A stretch of 64,000 nt of DNA from Plicaturopsis crispa FD-325 SS-3 (Eukaryota > Basidiomycota > Agaricomycetes > Amylocorticiales > Amylocorticiaceae): contig KN832560.1 of NCBI GenBank assembly GCA_000827205.1, forward strand, positions 337,478 to 401,477, given 5' to 3'. The notes under the pieces were generated by a model. It did not search any database and was not told the DNA's origin. It was given only the letters and a program-made list of their open reading frames with translations. Positions 11,802-22,462 of the stretch are shown piece by piece (within the stretch, counting starts at the first letter, position 1; each line of letters begins with the position of its first letter). The position numbers and the translations under genes are program-made.

Positions 11802-12020
11802 ATGTCTTACACCACCGTGAACACCGTCTACACTTTCTTCCCCACCGCACCAACTGCCCCGAACGCATTCGCACTGTTCGGGCAATCGCCTCGAGACACC
11901 CACGCGACGTACGAGGACTTTTGCAATGTCCTCCGTCCCTCGAACCAGGCACTTCAGACGAAGCGCAGCAGCGGCTCGGTGAAGAAATCGGGACTGAAGA
12001 AGTTCTGGGGAGGGGCGTAG
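11802..12020 (+). CDS. Possible small protein of 72 residues
   Basis: An uninterrupted frame starts at ATG 11802 and ends with TAG at 12018-12020. The predicted product begins MSYTTVNTVYTFFPTAP, has an aromatic and Thr/Pro-rich N-terminal third, and ends in a basic tail KKSGLKKFWGGA. It has no signal peptide, no cysteine pair pattern and no C-terminal CaaX box, so it is not an obvious effector, hydrophobin or pheromone precursor. I do not recognise the family. A frame of this length can arise by chance, and only transcript data or conservation would settle it. Confidence 0.35.
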   Translation: MSYTTVNTVYTFFPTAPTAPNAFALFGQSPRDTHATYEDFCNVLRPSNQALQTKRSSGSVKKSGLKKFWGGA

Positions 12021-12439
12021 ACTTCAAAGTAGCCTGGGATACGCCATCTACAACTCAACTGCGCGGGGCGTTGATATTCATCCGCCACGCGCCCCATTCA
12101 CCGTAAACCTCGCAATCCGCGAGTAGGTAGCATAATTGCGCACTTCGCGCCTCACCATGCATGTCCCGCTGTAAACCTTGCCATGTGCGAGTGAGCACTG
12201 CCCGTCGCCGTGAACCTCGCTATGCGAGTAGGCACTGGATGCAGCATTCCTTCCTTGTTGTTATCCTCGGGGGATGGGTTTAGGAGATCGAGAGAGGGGA
12301 GTAGGAACATTATTGACATTAGAAGGCCGGCGGGAAACCACAGGAAAAATATGCTATATTAATATATCTGTTCAAAATGCGACAGTCCTATCATCCGAAT
12401 GAGTTTGCAATCTGCATGCATGTGTGTAAGGGAATCCGG
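12021..12439. other. Intergenic region with hairpin repeats
   Basis: This lies between the possible small protein and the stop codon of the first NYN gene. It holds the three hairpin repeats described separately, and AT-rich DNA near 12340-12380 that probably belongs to the 3' end of the minus-strand NYN gene. Confidence 0.5.
12101..12235. repeat. Three hairpin-forming repeats
   Basis: Three related units lie at 12101-12127, 12169-12198 and 12208-12235, sharing the pattern GTAAACCTCGC...GCGAGTAGG. In units 1 and 3 the sequence CTCGC pairs with GCGAG across a loop of about 3-5 bases. Unit 2 has changes that weaken the stem (CTTGC against GCGAG). Spacing between units is irregular. They could be transcript hairpins in a 3' region or small dispersed palindromes. 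Confidence 0.55.
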
Positions 12440-15400
12440 TCAACGACAATGGTAATCAGAATGCAAGGAAATCCAAGGTGTGGGCTCGGTGCCACCTATA
12501 ACCACGACGCCCGCCTTTTCAGCTCGCTCGGCGTAGTGTTTCCATTGCGTGACGCCGGCCGCCTTGTATGCCAACTTGTCGCGCTGCAACAGCTGCCTCA
12601 CGACGATCGAGCAAGCGGGGCGCGTTACATTCTTCGCGCGGAAGGCCTGGAGGACTTCCACCAATGACTTGAATGCCGGCGGGACGGGCTTGCCCGCGGA
12701 AGGTAGAGGGTTCGGCGACGAAAGAGTATCGGGGGAGGAGGTGGACGAATTGTGCGCCCCGTTGATCTTGTTGCCGATGACCACCTTGATGCCAGCCTTT
12801 GCGGCCAGCTCGGCATACTCCTTCCAGCGCGACTCGTACGCCACCTTGTGCCGCTCTGGCAATTCCGCGGAGACGACATCGCGTCCCTGCGGCGAGCGCA
12901 GCAGCTCAAGGAGAACCTCCGAGAAAGGCCTCGGAGTCGAGGCGAAGGCGGGTTCGGTGTTGACGGAACCGATGGTGCGGCTGGAGCGCGCCGACGGGCG
13001 ATTGAGGGATGACGACGAGCGCAACGACGCGCCTGCGCCAGACCTCCTGGATAGAGCGCTCGACGCCCGTGTCGACTTGCCAGAGGAAGGGGGCAGCGAG
13101 ATCCACGCGTCTTCGCCGTCGCCGCCCATGATGACGACGCCGGCCTTCTCCGCGAGCTTGGCGTACTCATCCCACTTGGTGACACCGGCGGACTCGTAAG
13201 TGGTCCGGTGCCTTCTGGCAATGTGCCTTGCGATGTGCGAGCATCTGGGGCGTGTGACACCACGCTTCTGCGAGGATTGAAGCAATTTAACCAAGATCTC
13301 AAAAACGGGTGGTATGGGTTGGCGAGTAGGGGTGTCTAGACCAAGGTCGCGGCCACAGACTGTTGAAGACGGAGGATCAGGAGTTGGCCCATGAATATCT
13401 GGGGTAGTTGTAGATGACGGAGCGGGCGTCTGGGATACATCCAAGGGCATCGGAGGTGGAGGTAAAGGTGATACAGGCCCCAAGGTTGTTGATGACGACA
13501 TCTCAATAGGTGTAGGTGTCGCGGATGAAGGCTGAACGGCGGAATCTGCGGTCGCGTCCTCTGCAGGGCTCGCGCCACATCCGTGCCACTCAGGCTTCAG
13601 CGACACCCATGACTTGGGGTCCTCTCCGCCCACTTCAACTACACCTGCGTTTTCTGCCATAGCGATGTACTCCGCGATCGTCTGTGCGCCGGCGCGCCTA
13701 TACACATTGTTGTCCTGCATCAGTATATGCATGGCGACGACGGATTGGAAGGGGCGAGGGGTATTCTTCAAACGGAGGCGGTCTAGACTGTCGGCGAGGA
13801 GCCGGAACATTGGAGGAATAGTGTCTGCTGAAGAGCTGGAGGGGGATGCATCGATGGGTATGATGGAAGAGATGGGTTCGGATGTGCTGGTGGTGGTCGT
13901 GGTCTCCATTGTCTCGTGTATGGCGGGGATAGGGTCATTGCTGATGGGTACATGGCTAGTCAGGGTGGGGGAAGTAGAGGTCATCGGCACTGGCGCCTCT
14001 GGATGGTTGTCCAATGCTAGCTCTGGCTCGTGCGAGACCTGCGGAATTTGCGGCGGCACCAGCGGGGGGAGCTGATCCATCCACGGGTGGTGCTGCCGGT
14101 GCTCGAGGCCCAGTAGGGGTGAAGATGAGCGGGAGAGAGGTGGTTCGGTTCTGGTCACACGGGGTGAGCAGAAGAAATCGAACGCATGATACGAAGGCAG
14201 GCGGGCAGGAGGTGTTGCGGGGCGAGAGTAGGCAGGTTTAATCACGGGAGGAACGATAGGGGAATAGGGAGTAGCAGCAGGGTTTAGTTGCCTTCCGACT
14301 TGAGTCGGTAAAGATGCGGGGGCTAGCTGACTTTCCACCGCGATTTCGGTGGCGCATTCTGGGGTGACAGGTAATATTTCGGGGAGGTCGGTCGCTACGA
14401 CACGGTCGCAACTATCTTCGGTAGGTTGCTCTGGCTGTGACTCGGGCTCTGGGAGTGGGGCTATTGTTGCTGGTGGTACTATTACCGCCGGCGGGACGGT
14501 AGTTGTAGCCTGCGATTCGACCGTGGTCTGCGATTCAGTCGTTGCCTGTGGTTGTGGTTCGGGTGGAGATATCTCGTCTCGGAGGCTCGATAGGTTGATC
14601 TTCGACTGGCTCGGGAGGCGGGCGGACTTGCTGGATCGTCCGGGCGCAGGACTGGCTCGGCCTGACGAGCTCCGGTAATCAGAGCTACTTCTCGAGGCAG
14701 AAGTGGGCAGCTTCATTCTGTCGCGGTCACGGCCGGAAGATATGTCACCGTTGTCAAAGGATCCAGACGTCCGGAGATCGGAAAACCACGAGCGGACTCG
14801 CGGGTCGTCCCCAGAGCGTTTGCCGAGCCCTTTGGTACTCAAGCGTGACGCGGATATCAGTGAAACCAGGGACTCGGAGGGGTATGTGAGGTAGGGTGTA
14901 GTAGAGGACGAGTCGGGGATTGGCGGTGAGTTGCGGTCATAGCCACTGGGTAGATCATCGAGAGGTGCGTCGTCGAGAGGCTTGCTGAGACCCGAGACGG
15001 GATCTGGTTCGGCCTTGCCAAGTATATCGCGATACCAATCGTAGCAAACGGTGGCTTGGGCTGTCAGGCTGACGTGAATGGGAGGTGGAGGCGTTATAAG
15101 TACGACGCGGTAGCGCCGTAGTCGAAGCGTTGCAATGGCATAGGCGAAGTCGCGGTCGCCGGATATGATCATAATGGTGGATGGTGCGGGATTATCGATG
15201 GCGTAAGCAAGCATGTCAACTGTACATCGGACCGTTGAGGCTCTCTAATCAATCGTGACATGTGTATGTACGTACCTATCATCATTTTGTCGGCGACTGG
15301 GTTCGGGAAACAGTGAGTTATGTGCTGCACACAAAGCATCGTGTAGACGGCGTACCGTCCTTTCTGCCGTTATGAGGCGTATCTGTCAATGAGACCCCGG

Positions 15401-15666
15401 AGCACTGGAGCTCTGACCTCAGCGCCGACGATCGTGGGGAATCGTTTTCAGCAAGCTCTAGATATGCTTTGAACATGTTGACACTGCCATACTCGTGCGC
15501 CGTACGACGGATGTTGTCCACGAGCGTGTGTCCTGACAAGTTCGATACCGCACGACAATTCTCTTGGAAACCTCAATGCATTAGTGCAGAAAGATACCCG
15601 GCGTGCTGAAGAAGACACACCGAAATCCCAAAATATTGCCACGCGTTCTTGTTGTGGGGCCGACAT
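12440..15666 (-). CDS. NYN-domain protein with four LOTUS-like repeats
   Basis: Four exons (15666-15621, 15562-15356, 15296-15276, 15219-12440) close in phase and give 1017 residues. Residues about 8-170 form an NYN (PIN-like nuclease) domain: AIFWDFENC with Asp14, then VADKMMIVD with Asp87 and Asp93, then IISGDRDFAYA with Asp113 and Asp115, the acidic set expected of this fold. A Ser/Pro-rich middle of nearly 400 residues follows. Four repeats of about 55-80 residues end the protein, near 560-640, 728-802, 854-909 and 935-1015. Each has the pattern PPxFxxLVxxLQ...VxRP...YxxAG...W..YAxxAEKAGVV..GG...WISL, which resembles LOTUS/OST-HTH RNA-binding winged helices. The third repeat is shortened and has lost its tail. 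The combination recalls MARF1/limkain-b1, a meiotic RNA-silencing nuclease in mammals. Activity, targets and cell location here are inference. Confidence 0.85.
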
Positions 15667-16327
15667 GGAGAATGGACTGAGAGCTTTGCGTGGGGAACGC
15701 CAGAGGATGTACACAAGTATCTGGAGCAATAAGTCAGCGAAATTGCGAGGATCCCTTAGGCACGCATCGGCGCAAACTACTCTTGGAGTGACTGACCTGA
15801 TTGTTAAGGTCTCGATAATGATTTCTAGAGATATTAGGCGTATTGGTGACTAGTGGTATCGAAGATTATCGGAGTCGTGTGTGCAGCGTGCCAGGGCCCA
15901 GCACAGATGGTGTGTGCAAGCGTTGCGTCGAGCAAAACCTGGATTGGCAGCAGCCGGCATAGGTCAGAGTGACATCCTACACGAGCCTCATTGCAAACCT
16001 ACAACATACACACCTAGAGTTCTCCCGGAGACCAAAAAACGAGGAGAGCTTCAGTGCATGTCGCCGCCGCCGCCTACAATGCACATCGCACGGAACCAAA
16101 CCAGAATTTACGCAAGTTCACAACAGGAAATCAAAGCACGTGGTGACGCGCGCGTTCTGTCGACTGTCGCTTGTCTCCGAGTCAGTTTCTGTCAACGTCC
16201 AGTTGGTGAATTTTCCTGGAGATTTCTATGTTTCGACGTTGTCTCGACGATGCAGTTTATTAAAAGTACATATAGCTATAGCTGATGCTGACCAGCAGAC
16301 TCAGTGATCATGAATCGAAATCGTGTA
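15667..16327. other. Intergenic region between NYN paralogues
   Basis: This presumably holds the promoter of the first NYN gene and the 3' region of the second. Short plus-strand frames (15881-16307) overlap in two phases and resemble nothing known. No repeat is evident by eye. Confidence 0.5.
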
Positions 16328-19262
16328 CTACATGCTGGCAGCGTAATACCAGTCGGGATGCAAGGCAATCCAATTCCCACCGCCCCGCCCACCCAGCTCC
16401 ACGATTCCTACCGCAGCCGCCAGGTCAGCATATTGCTTCCACTTGCTTACCCCAGCATCTTTATACGCGTTTTTATTCTGTTTGAGCACCTCTGCCGCTA
16501 CTTGCGAGCGTTCTGGGCGAAAAACATTCTTGGAGCGGCACAACTGTAGATGCCTCACGAGAGGAACGAATGCTGGCGGAACGACTCGGACAGGTGGTGT
16601 AGCACTCCGTGATTTCGCTGGGACAGGGGCGGTACCTGAAGTAGAGGCATGCGATGGAGGTGCTTTCGCAGAGCTCGACTTGATAGATGCCGGTGTTGAG
16701 CTCGAGGGTAAAGGGCTGGATGCGGGCTTTGCCTGCATACTCTTCGGGGCGGGTGGAGGGTTTCTGTGGAGGGCATACGCATCATCAGCACTAAGGATGT
16801 ACACGGAGGGGAGGAGAGAGATACGAACACAATGGGCACCGTCGCTGCGGGTGCCTTCGCCAAATGCGCACAGTTCCTCCATCTAGGATGTAAAGTGATG
16901 GAAGGTGTACCATTATTCGTTCCCAGTACGACGAGTCCTAGTTTATCGGCCGATGCCGCATACTCCACAAAAGTCTTGACATCGGCATACACGTTTAACG
17001 ATGGATCACGACGTTGCAGTTCTTCTGCGACCAAGAGCTGAAAAGGCTCGGCCACGCCATTCGACCGCATCCTGATAAGGATCTCCATGAGGAGTCTGTA
17101 TTCGAGGGGCACTTCCCTGTTGACGCAGGGATCGCCTGTACAAATCGCAGTCTTTTGAGCGGCGGGCCGTGGAACGACTTGTATCGTCCGTGATGCTGCG
17201 GCCGACGCAATCTGCTCGGCAGGGACTGCAAGATCCGAAATTTCCTCCGCTGCGAAGGGTAAGGCGGCATGAGTAGATATTGTGGCTGCGGCTGGTGTAG
17301 CCACGAAAGCTCCGCTGGCAGCGGTAGCATAAGTTTTCGGAGAGTTCGCGCCCTCCACAGCGGATGCTACATTGCCCAACGGAACGGCGTCGCCCAGAGT
17401 TGAGTTGAGGCGAGATTCACTCGTAGCTTGCAGGGTGGGCGGAGGTGAGGGCGGAGGTTTTCCCGACGAGGATGAGTCCTTGAACGCAGTGGAATCGCGC
17501 GTGGTGTCGCAATGCCTCCAGCTGGGCATTAATGCAATCCATGATTCACCGAAGCCTCCGCGGTGCACGACACCAGCGAGGGTGGCCTGGGCGACATAGT
17601 CTTCGAATGACTCGACGCCTGCCGATCCGTAGCTGACTTCCCCAGACCCTTCGACCTTGTGGCGCACAGCCGAGGAGGACGGCTCGGGAACGCCTTCAGA
17701 CAGCAGCACCGTCAACGCATTGATCAATGCTCTGAACCGTTTGGCGACCTCCGGGTCCTGCGCCGGCGTATCGACCGAGAGAAACGACGAAGAGTCCGGC
17801 AAGAAAGTGCCTGTTTTGGTGGAGTGGAGGTGGAACGGGATCGATTGCGGCTCTTCGTCTAAGGAAAAGACTGTGCTGGATGATGAATCGGAGATATCAA
17901 TCGTTGTAAAGTTCGTCGACGGCTCTACGGAAATGGAAGATTCATTGGAGAACGAGTATTGCGAAGTGCGGGGGGATGTTGGCCGCCACAGAACTGGAAA
18001 AGGCGATGGCACTGCCGCACGGAACGGCGACAGCGAGATGAAAGGATGGGCGGCAGCAGGTTCGCTGCGGGCTTTGCGAAAGTCAGAGAAGGCCGGCATC
18101 GAAGGGAAAGGAACATTTTCGGCGTCGACGGCAGCCTCGTCGCCGTCCTTGGAAGCGCTCACACCGGACGGAACATCGGCCAGTGGTACTTGACGTTTTC
18201 GTGGGACAACTTCCGCGTCCTCGAGGGCGCTCGAGTCTGCCGGATGTACAGGGGTTTTAATTGCGGTATCCTGAACGTCCGACGACGGCACTCCGCTGGT
18301 CGACGTATCGGTCGTTTGCGAATCCTGTGCCACACTGCTGCTGTCCTGGACATCTGTACAAGCCCGCGCAGACGGCAGTTCCGGCTGTGCGACGTCCTCC
18401 TTTTCAGAATGGCCGTCCTCCGAAGCGCCACTGTAGACGCTTGGTGCATAGCCCACAGGTCCGACGTCCCCAGTAGTCTGGCACGCCGCGTCTATGCGAG
18501 TACGAGGCTCGTCAATGACAGCCGCGCCATTCAGAGCGGACAATGGACGTGATGCGACTGCGGGAGGAGAGAGTTCTTGTGGAGCAGAAATGAGGGGTGT
18601 TCCGACAGGAGGGGAGATAACCTTGCTAAGCGTTGTTCTGGGGGCCATATTGGACGCTTGGGATTGATTACCTCTTTCAAGCACATCGCATACCCAGTTA
18701 AAGCAGCACGACGCCTGCATGGGCAGGCTCTCATGGACGGGGGTTGGGGGAAGAATGAGAACGACGTTATAGCGCAACATACGCAGGACGGAGATCGCGT
18801 ACGCAAAATCCCTGTCCCCCGTTATGAGCACGATGGTAGCGGGTGGCGGGTTTTGGATGGCATATGCAAATAGGTCAACTGTCATGAAGAGAGTCAGCAA
18901 TTGTGCAGAGTCACAGGGAAAAGGGCTAGCGATGAAGACCTATCATCATATTATCCGCCACTTGAGAGAGATTAGTTCGTTGTGAAGACTTTTAGCTGAG
19001 CGTTGCGCCACACACCTTCCTTCCGGTCATTGTGGGGACAATCCGTCAAGGAGACCCCAGAGCATTGCAATTGCGAGCGAAACGTCGCCGCCTTCGGCGA
19101 ATTCGCGACAATCTCGAGATATGCCTTGAAAACATTGACTCTGCCGTAGTCAAATGCGAGGTCGCGAATATTGTTTGCGAGCGCGTATCCGGTCAACCTC
19201 GAGCACTGGTGGCTGACATTTTCAAAGTCCCAGAAAATGCCGACGTTCTCTGGAGCCGCCAT
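16328..19262 (-). CDS. NYN-domain protein with three LOTUS-like repeats
   Basis: This is the tandem paralogue of the gene at 12440-15666. Four exons (19262-19016, 18960-18940, 18878-16825, 16732-16328) close in phase to give 908 residues. The NYN domain begins at residue 7: GIFWDFENV with Asp12, VADNMMIVD with Asp85 and Asp91, and LITGDRDFAYA with Asp111 and Asp113, so the acidic centre is kept. Three C-terminal LOTUS-like repeats lie near 466-546, 679-758 and 826-905, each ending in a WIAL/ITL-type strand and a Trp-rich tail such as HPRWRNC. The 21-base exon and its two flanking introns sit at the same positions and phases as in the neighbour. The neighbour's intron inside the FWDFEN motif is missing, and this copy has an extra intron before its last repeat. 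The last intron (16733-16824) was chosen because it keeps phase; a nearer acceptor at 16764 does not. Confidence 0.83.
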
Positions 19263-19960
19263 ACTCTGGAAGTGATGCGAGGACGCGACTCGATAAATGA
19301 GGGCTACAACAAGAGGTGCATGTTAGGCCTTAAGTACAAGGAACATGTTAGACCACGGACATGCCATGGACGAGCGCTGCGTCGAGCTTATCCAGCCACC
19401 CGGAGCCGACATGCCTAAATGGAACCCTCGTGGATGCAGTCCGGAGGACCAACAGCTGTCCATAACGGTAAAAGCACAACTACTGCGAGAAACGATCAGT
19501 TGCCGACAGGTAGCCGAAGGCATAATACAAGTCATTGCGCGACTAGGCGTGTTGAGATACAGCTGGCCAACTGCCTCTCTTAACCCATCTGCTGCATGAA
19601 ATTTGAATTATTACAGGGCGCTTGCGATTCCTAAGTCGGTCGAAGCTGTTAAAAGAGGAAGACCCCGTACAGAAGTTCACTCACTTTCTCATTTGACAGA
19701 AAGGCATTTGGAAGGCACACAGCAAGGGCCACAAATAACGCGCTACGACCGGGTTAGCAAATACCGTGCGCAGTAACGCAATGGGGTAACAAGGTGTCAT
19801 TACCTGCCATTACCTTCCCGCAGCCGAGGCCACAAGGGATTGGCAGCTTACCTGCGGGAATTTTAATGACTGGTCGCTGCTGCTAATGTCCGCCAGCGCA
19901 TCTTCGAGCCAAGACTCACGTATTCTCGCCAGCAACATCGAAAGAGTAGCAGGGAATCAT
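19263..19960. other. Intergenic region, no gene seen
   Basis: About 700 bases between the start of the second NYN gene and the end of MRP10. One plus-strand frame (19345-19599) is open for 84 codons but has no family resemblance and no splice context. It is probably promoter and 3' flank. Confidence 0.5.
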
Positions 19961-20328
19961 CTATTTGAGGTGCTTCTGTAATCTAGCCAGATGGTAATTT
20001 ATGGTAGGCCGTTGCTGCTTCGCTCGGAATGGCTTGAAACACGACGCATAGAATCAGTACCACGTAAAACATAGGCAAGGAAACAAGGCAGCAAACGCAC
20101 CGTCGTCCGCATGCATGTATACAACGCGGTAGCCTGCTCTGCACACTCCTTCGTGGACTTCAGGTCGCCGGTAGCGGCCCAGCAGGCCAGCATGGTCGTC
20201 AACTCTTCCGTGCAGACATTTGGCGCGACACCTGGGCGTGGTATGCACATAAACCCCGAGAGCAAGGCTAGCTGGTGGACAGGTTGCTCACTTTTCTTTG
20301 GTCTGACCCGCAAATTCTTGATATGCAT
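19961..20328 (-). CDS. MRP10: Mitochondrial small-subunit ribosomal protein Mrp10 (mS37)
   Basis: Three exons (20328-20292, 20231-20101, 20032-19961) give 79 residues, about the usual size. The protein opens with a basic stretch (MHIKNLRVRPKK) and carries a CHCH twin pair: Cys in VCTEELTTMLACWAA and Cys in KECAEQATALYTCM, each pair ten residues or nearly so apart. The tail RPTINYHLARLQKHLK matches the NINYHxARL ending of yeast Mrp10. The protein is a component of the mitochondrial small ribosomal subunit and is imported through the Mia40 disulfide route in yeast. The gene is head to head with the E2 gene at 20717. Confidence 0.88.
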
Positions 20329-20716
20329 GTTACCGTCCTACTACCGCACCGGGCCCGAGGACAGAAACTAGAGACACGTTGAGTATCGTATACGCGTGAA
20401 CAGGGCAATACTAACTTGACTGTTAGAAAAAGAAAGCTGCAAGTCGAATGCACTGTCAATTTGCCAATTTGGAAACGCGTTCCAGTCCTCGGAACCGGAG
20501 ACCGGAAGGCGGATATTGGTCCACGTTTGCACGCCAAATCCAGGGCAAAGCCCCTGAGCTGCAGCGGCAAGTGCACCTGCGCGCGCGACAGAATCCTGCA
20601 GAACTTGTTCTCAACTCCAGCCAGCTTTTCCTTATCGTTGACCAACTCGGATTTTCATCCCGTCTGTACCGCACCTGTAGAGGATCTGAGTAACTCACAG
20701 TGGATCGCTTGCCAAT
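20329..20716. promoter_or_regulatory. Divergent promoter region, MRP10/UBC6-like
   Basis: 388 bases separate the two start codons of opposite-strand genes. Frames of 80-118 codons run through on both strands but continue into the coding regions in the wrong phase, so I take them as chance. No specific binding site was recognised. Confidence 0.45.
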
Positions 20717-22033
20717 ATGGCTTTAAACAAGAACAACTCGGGTTGGTGTCATTCCGTTGCTGCGGCTCTTGAGTTCTGTCAACTGGCAATGAACGCCGTT
20801 ACTTATCTAGCTGTCAAGCGCATCATGCAAGAAGCGCGTGAACTTGCAAACGACCCGTGTACAGACTACTCTGCTGCGCCCCTTGAGGTGATTCCACCTA
20901 ATGTTACGGATTTGCGCGCTCGGTTTCGCTTATGCCCCTGACATGCCCGCAGGACGATATCTTCGTGAGAAGTGTATATGAATGGTTTTGAGACATTAAC
21001 TCTGAAACCGCCGTTAGGAATGGCATTGCACTCTTCGTGGCCCAGCAGGAACAGAATTTGAAGGGGGCTTGTACCATTTCCGCATCCTCTTGCCCGCAGA
21101 ATATCCGTTCCGCCCGCCCTCCATCATGCTTCTCACACCCAACGGGCGTTTTGAACTCAATACAAAGGTGGGGAGTTTCACCATCGATGCCGTTCAATTA
21201 CGGTTGACGCTGACCTTGTGCCACGCCCGCGTAGATATGCATCAGTTTTACGAGTTGTGAGTAGATGATCGATAAATGCACCCCGCACACACGCACTGCT
21301 TCTGACACTTGAGCTCCAGACCACGAAGAAATGTGGCAACCCGCATGGGGCGTTCGTACAGGTAATAGCAAGGCGTTCTCTTAATCTCCTGACGTGCCAT
21401 TAACGCTCTCCCGCACAGCCATTCTGGGGCTCCAGGGCTTCTTCCCTTTGAAGGGTCAAGCGGCTGTCGGTGTCGGATCCATTGAATACCCCGCGTCGGA
21501 GCGCAAGCGACTCGCGGTATTGTGAGTTTCGTCCGTATAACACCGCGCGTCGATAAGACTGAATTTGCTTTAGGTCTCGGGATTGGATTTGCCCTCATTG
21601 TCAGCAGAAGAATATAGAGTGTCTTCCAGACCCGCCCATTGGCGGCTCAACGTCGGTCGCCGAAGGCTCCTCGTCCAATGTTGCTGAATCGGAAACCCCG
21701 GCATCAACTCAGTCGTCTTCCCCAGCACCTGCCCGGCCACTAGAATCGAATGTCTCTGAGTCAGCCATCCCGACACTCGTCTCGGAGCCGGAAGCGGACG
21801 TTGCGGCAACGACGTCTTCGGAGGAGACAGAGCCGACGACCCCCGCACATATCGCACCTTCCGACACACGCGCAGGTCGTCCAGCTGACAGTCTGTTAGT
21901 GACCGGCGTTTCTCCAACGACGGCCCAAGCCTTGCATAGAAGTCCGACAACGCGACCACCTCTTCTTCTCGATACAGTCATCTGCGTGCTGCTTGTGCTC
22001 GTTTTTGCGCTGGTATGCCGGAAGATACTGTAA
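20717..22033 (+). CDS. UBC6: Tail-anchored ubiquitin-conjugating enzyme E2 (UBC6/UBE2J type)
   Basis: Eight exons (20717-20741, 20811-20887, 20953-20964, 21018-21167, 21235-21256, 21320-21361, 21419-21521, 21574-22033) give 296 residues. The UBC fold is clear: KRIMQEARELANDP helix 1, LYHFRILLPAEYPFRPP, and TPNGRFELN just before the catalytic Cys in KICISFTSYHEEMWQPAWG. This placement, and the absence of the usual HPN motif, are typical of the Ubc6/UBE2J group. After RDWICPHCQQKN comes a Ser/Thr/Pro-rich linker, then a single C-terminal hydrophobic segment (TVICVLLVLVFALVC) that would anchor it in the ER membrane for ER-associated degradation. The third exon is only 12 bases long. UBE2J1-like is an equally good name. 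Confidence 0.93.
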
Positions 22034-22462
22034 GATATCACGCTTTCGATACCCCATCTTTCCGTCTCTTCTCTCCGTCTTGTCTGTATAAACTTCGTAC
22101 CCCGGATTTCTGTATGTGTAGACGTGTGTATGGAACTGGTTGCCGTGGCATAACCGTGTCTTTCTCCTCCTACCCCGGGAGAACCAATCGTTTCCTCCCG
22201 AAGTGTTTTGGCCTCTGTAGACTGTCGGCGTCTGTCGCCTATTTTTTGCCGAATGTGGAAGAAAGAGTCCGGCGGAAAGCAAGACCCCGGCTGCGGCCGG
22301 CGGCCCTGACTGAGTGATCTTACTATATTTGGAATAAGCAGTGCTGTTATAATAGAGGGACCCTTTTCTCAATTGAATCTTTCTCTTCAACCACCACGAC
22401 CAGCGGCAGCCTCCTAGTCGTCTCTCCAGTCGTTTTCGTATTTAAAGTCCCTCGTCCTCCTC
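22034..22462. other. Intergenic region
   Basis: The sequence after the E2 stop probably holds its 3' UTR, followed by a pyrimidine-rich stretch (CTCTTCAACCACC) close to the next start codon. No gene was recognised. Confidence 0.45.

Noticed and set aside
12549-13199. Long plus-strand frame (216 codons) opposite the first NYN gene
   Set aside because: It is antisense to the repeat-coding exon, is Arg/Ala-rich from codon bias, and resembles no family.
17657-18552. Plus-strand frames of 178-197 codons opposite the second NYN gene
   Set aside because: They mirror a Ser-rich minus-strand coding region and have no splice or motif support.
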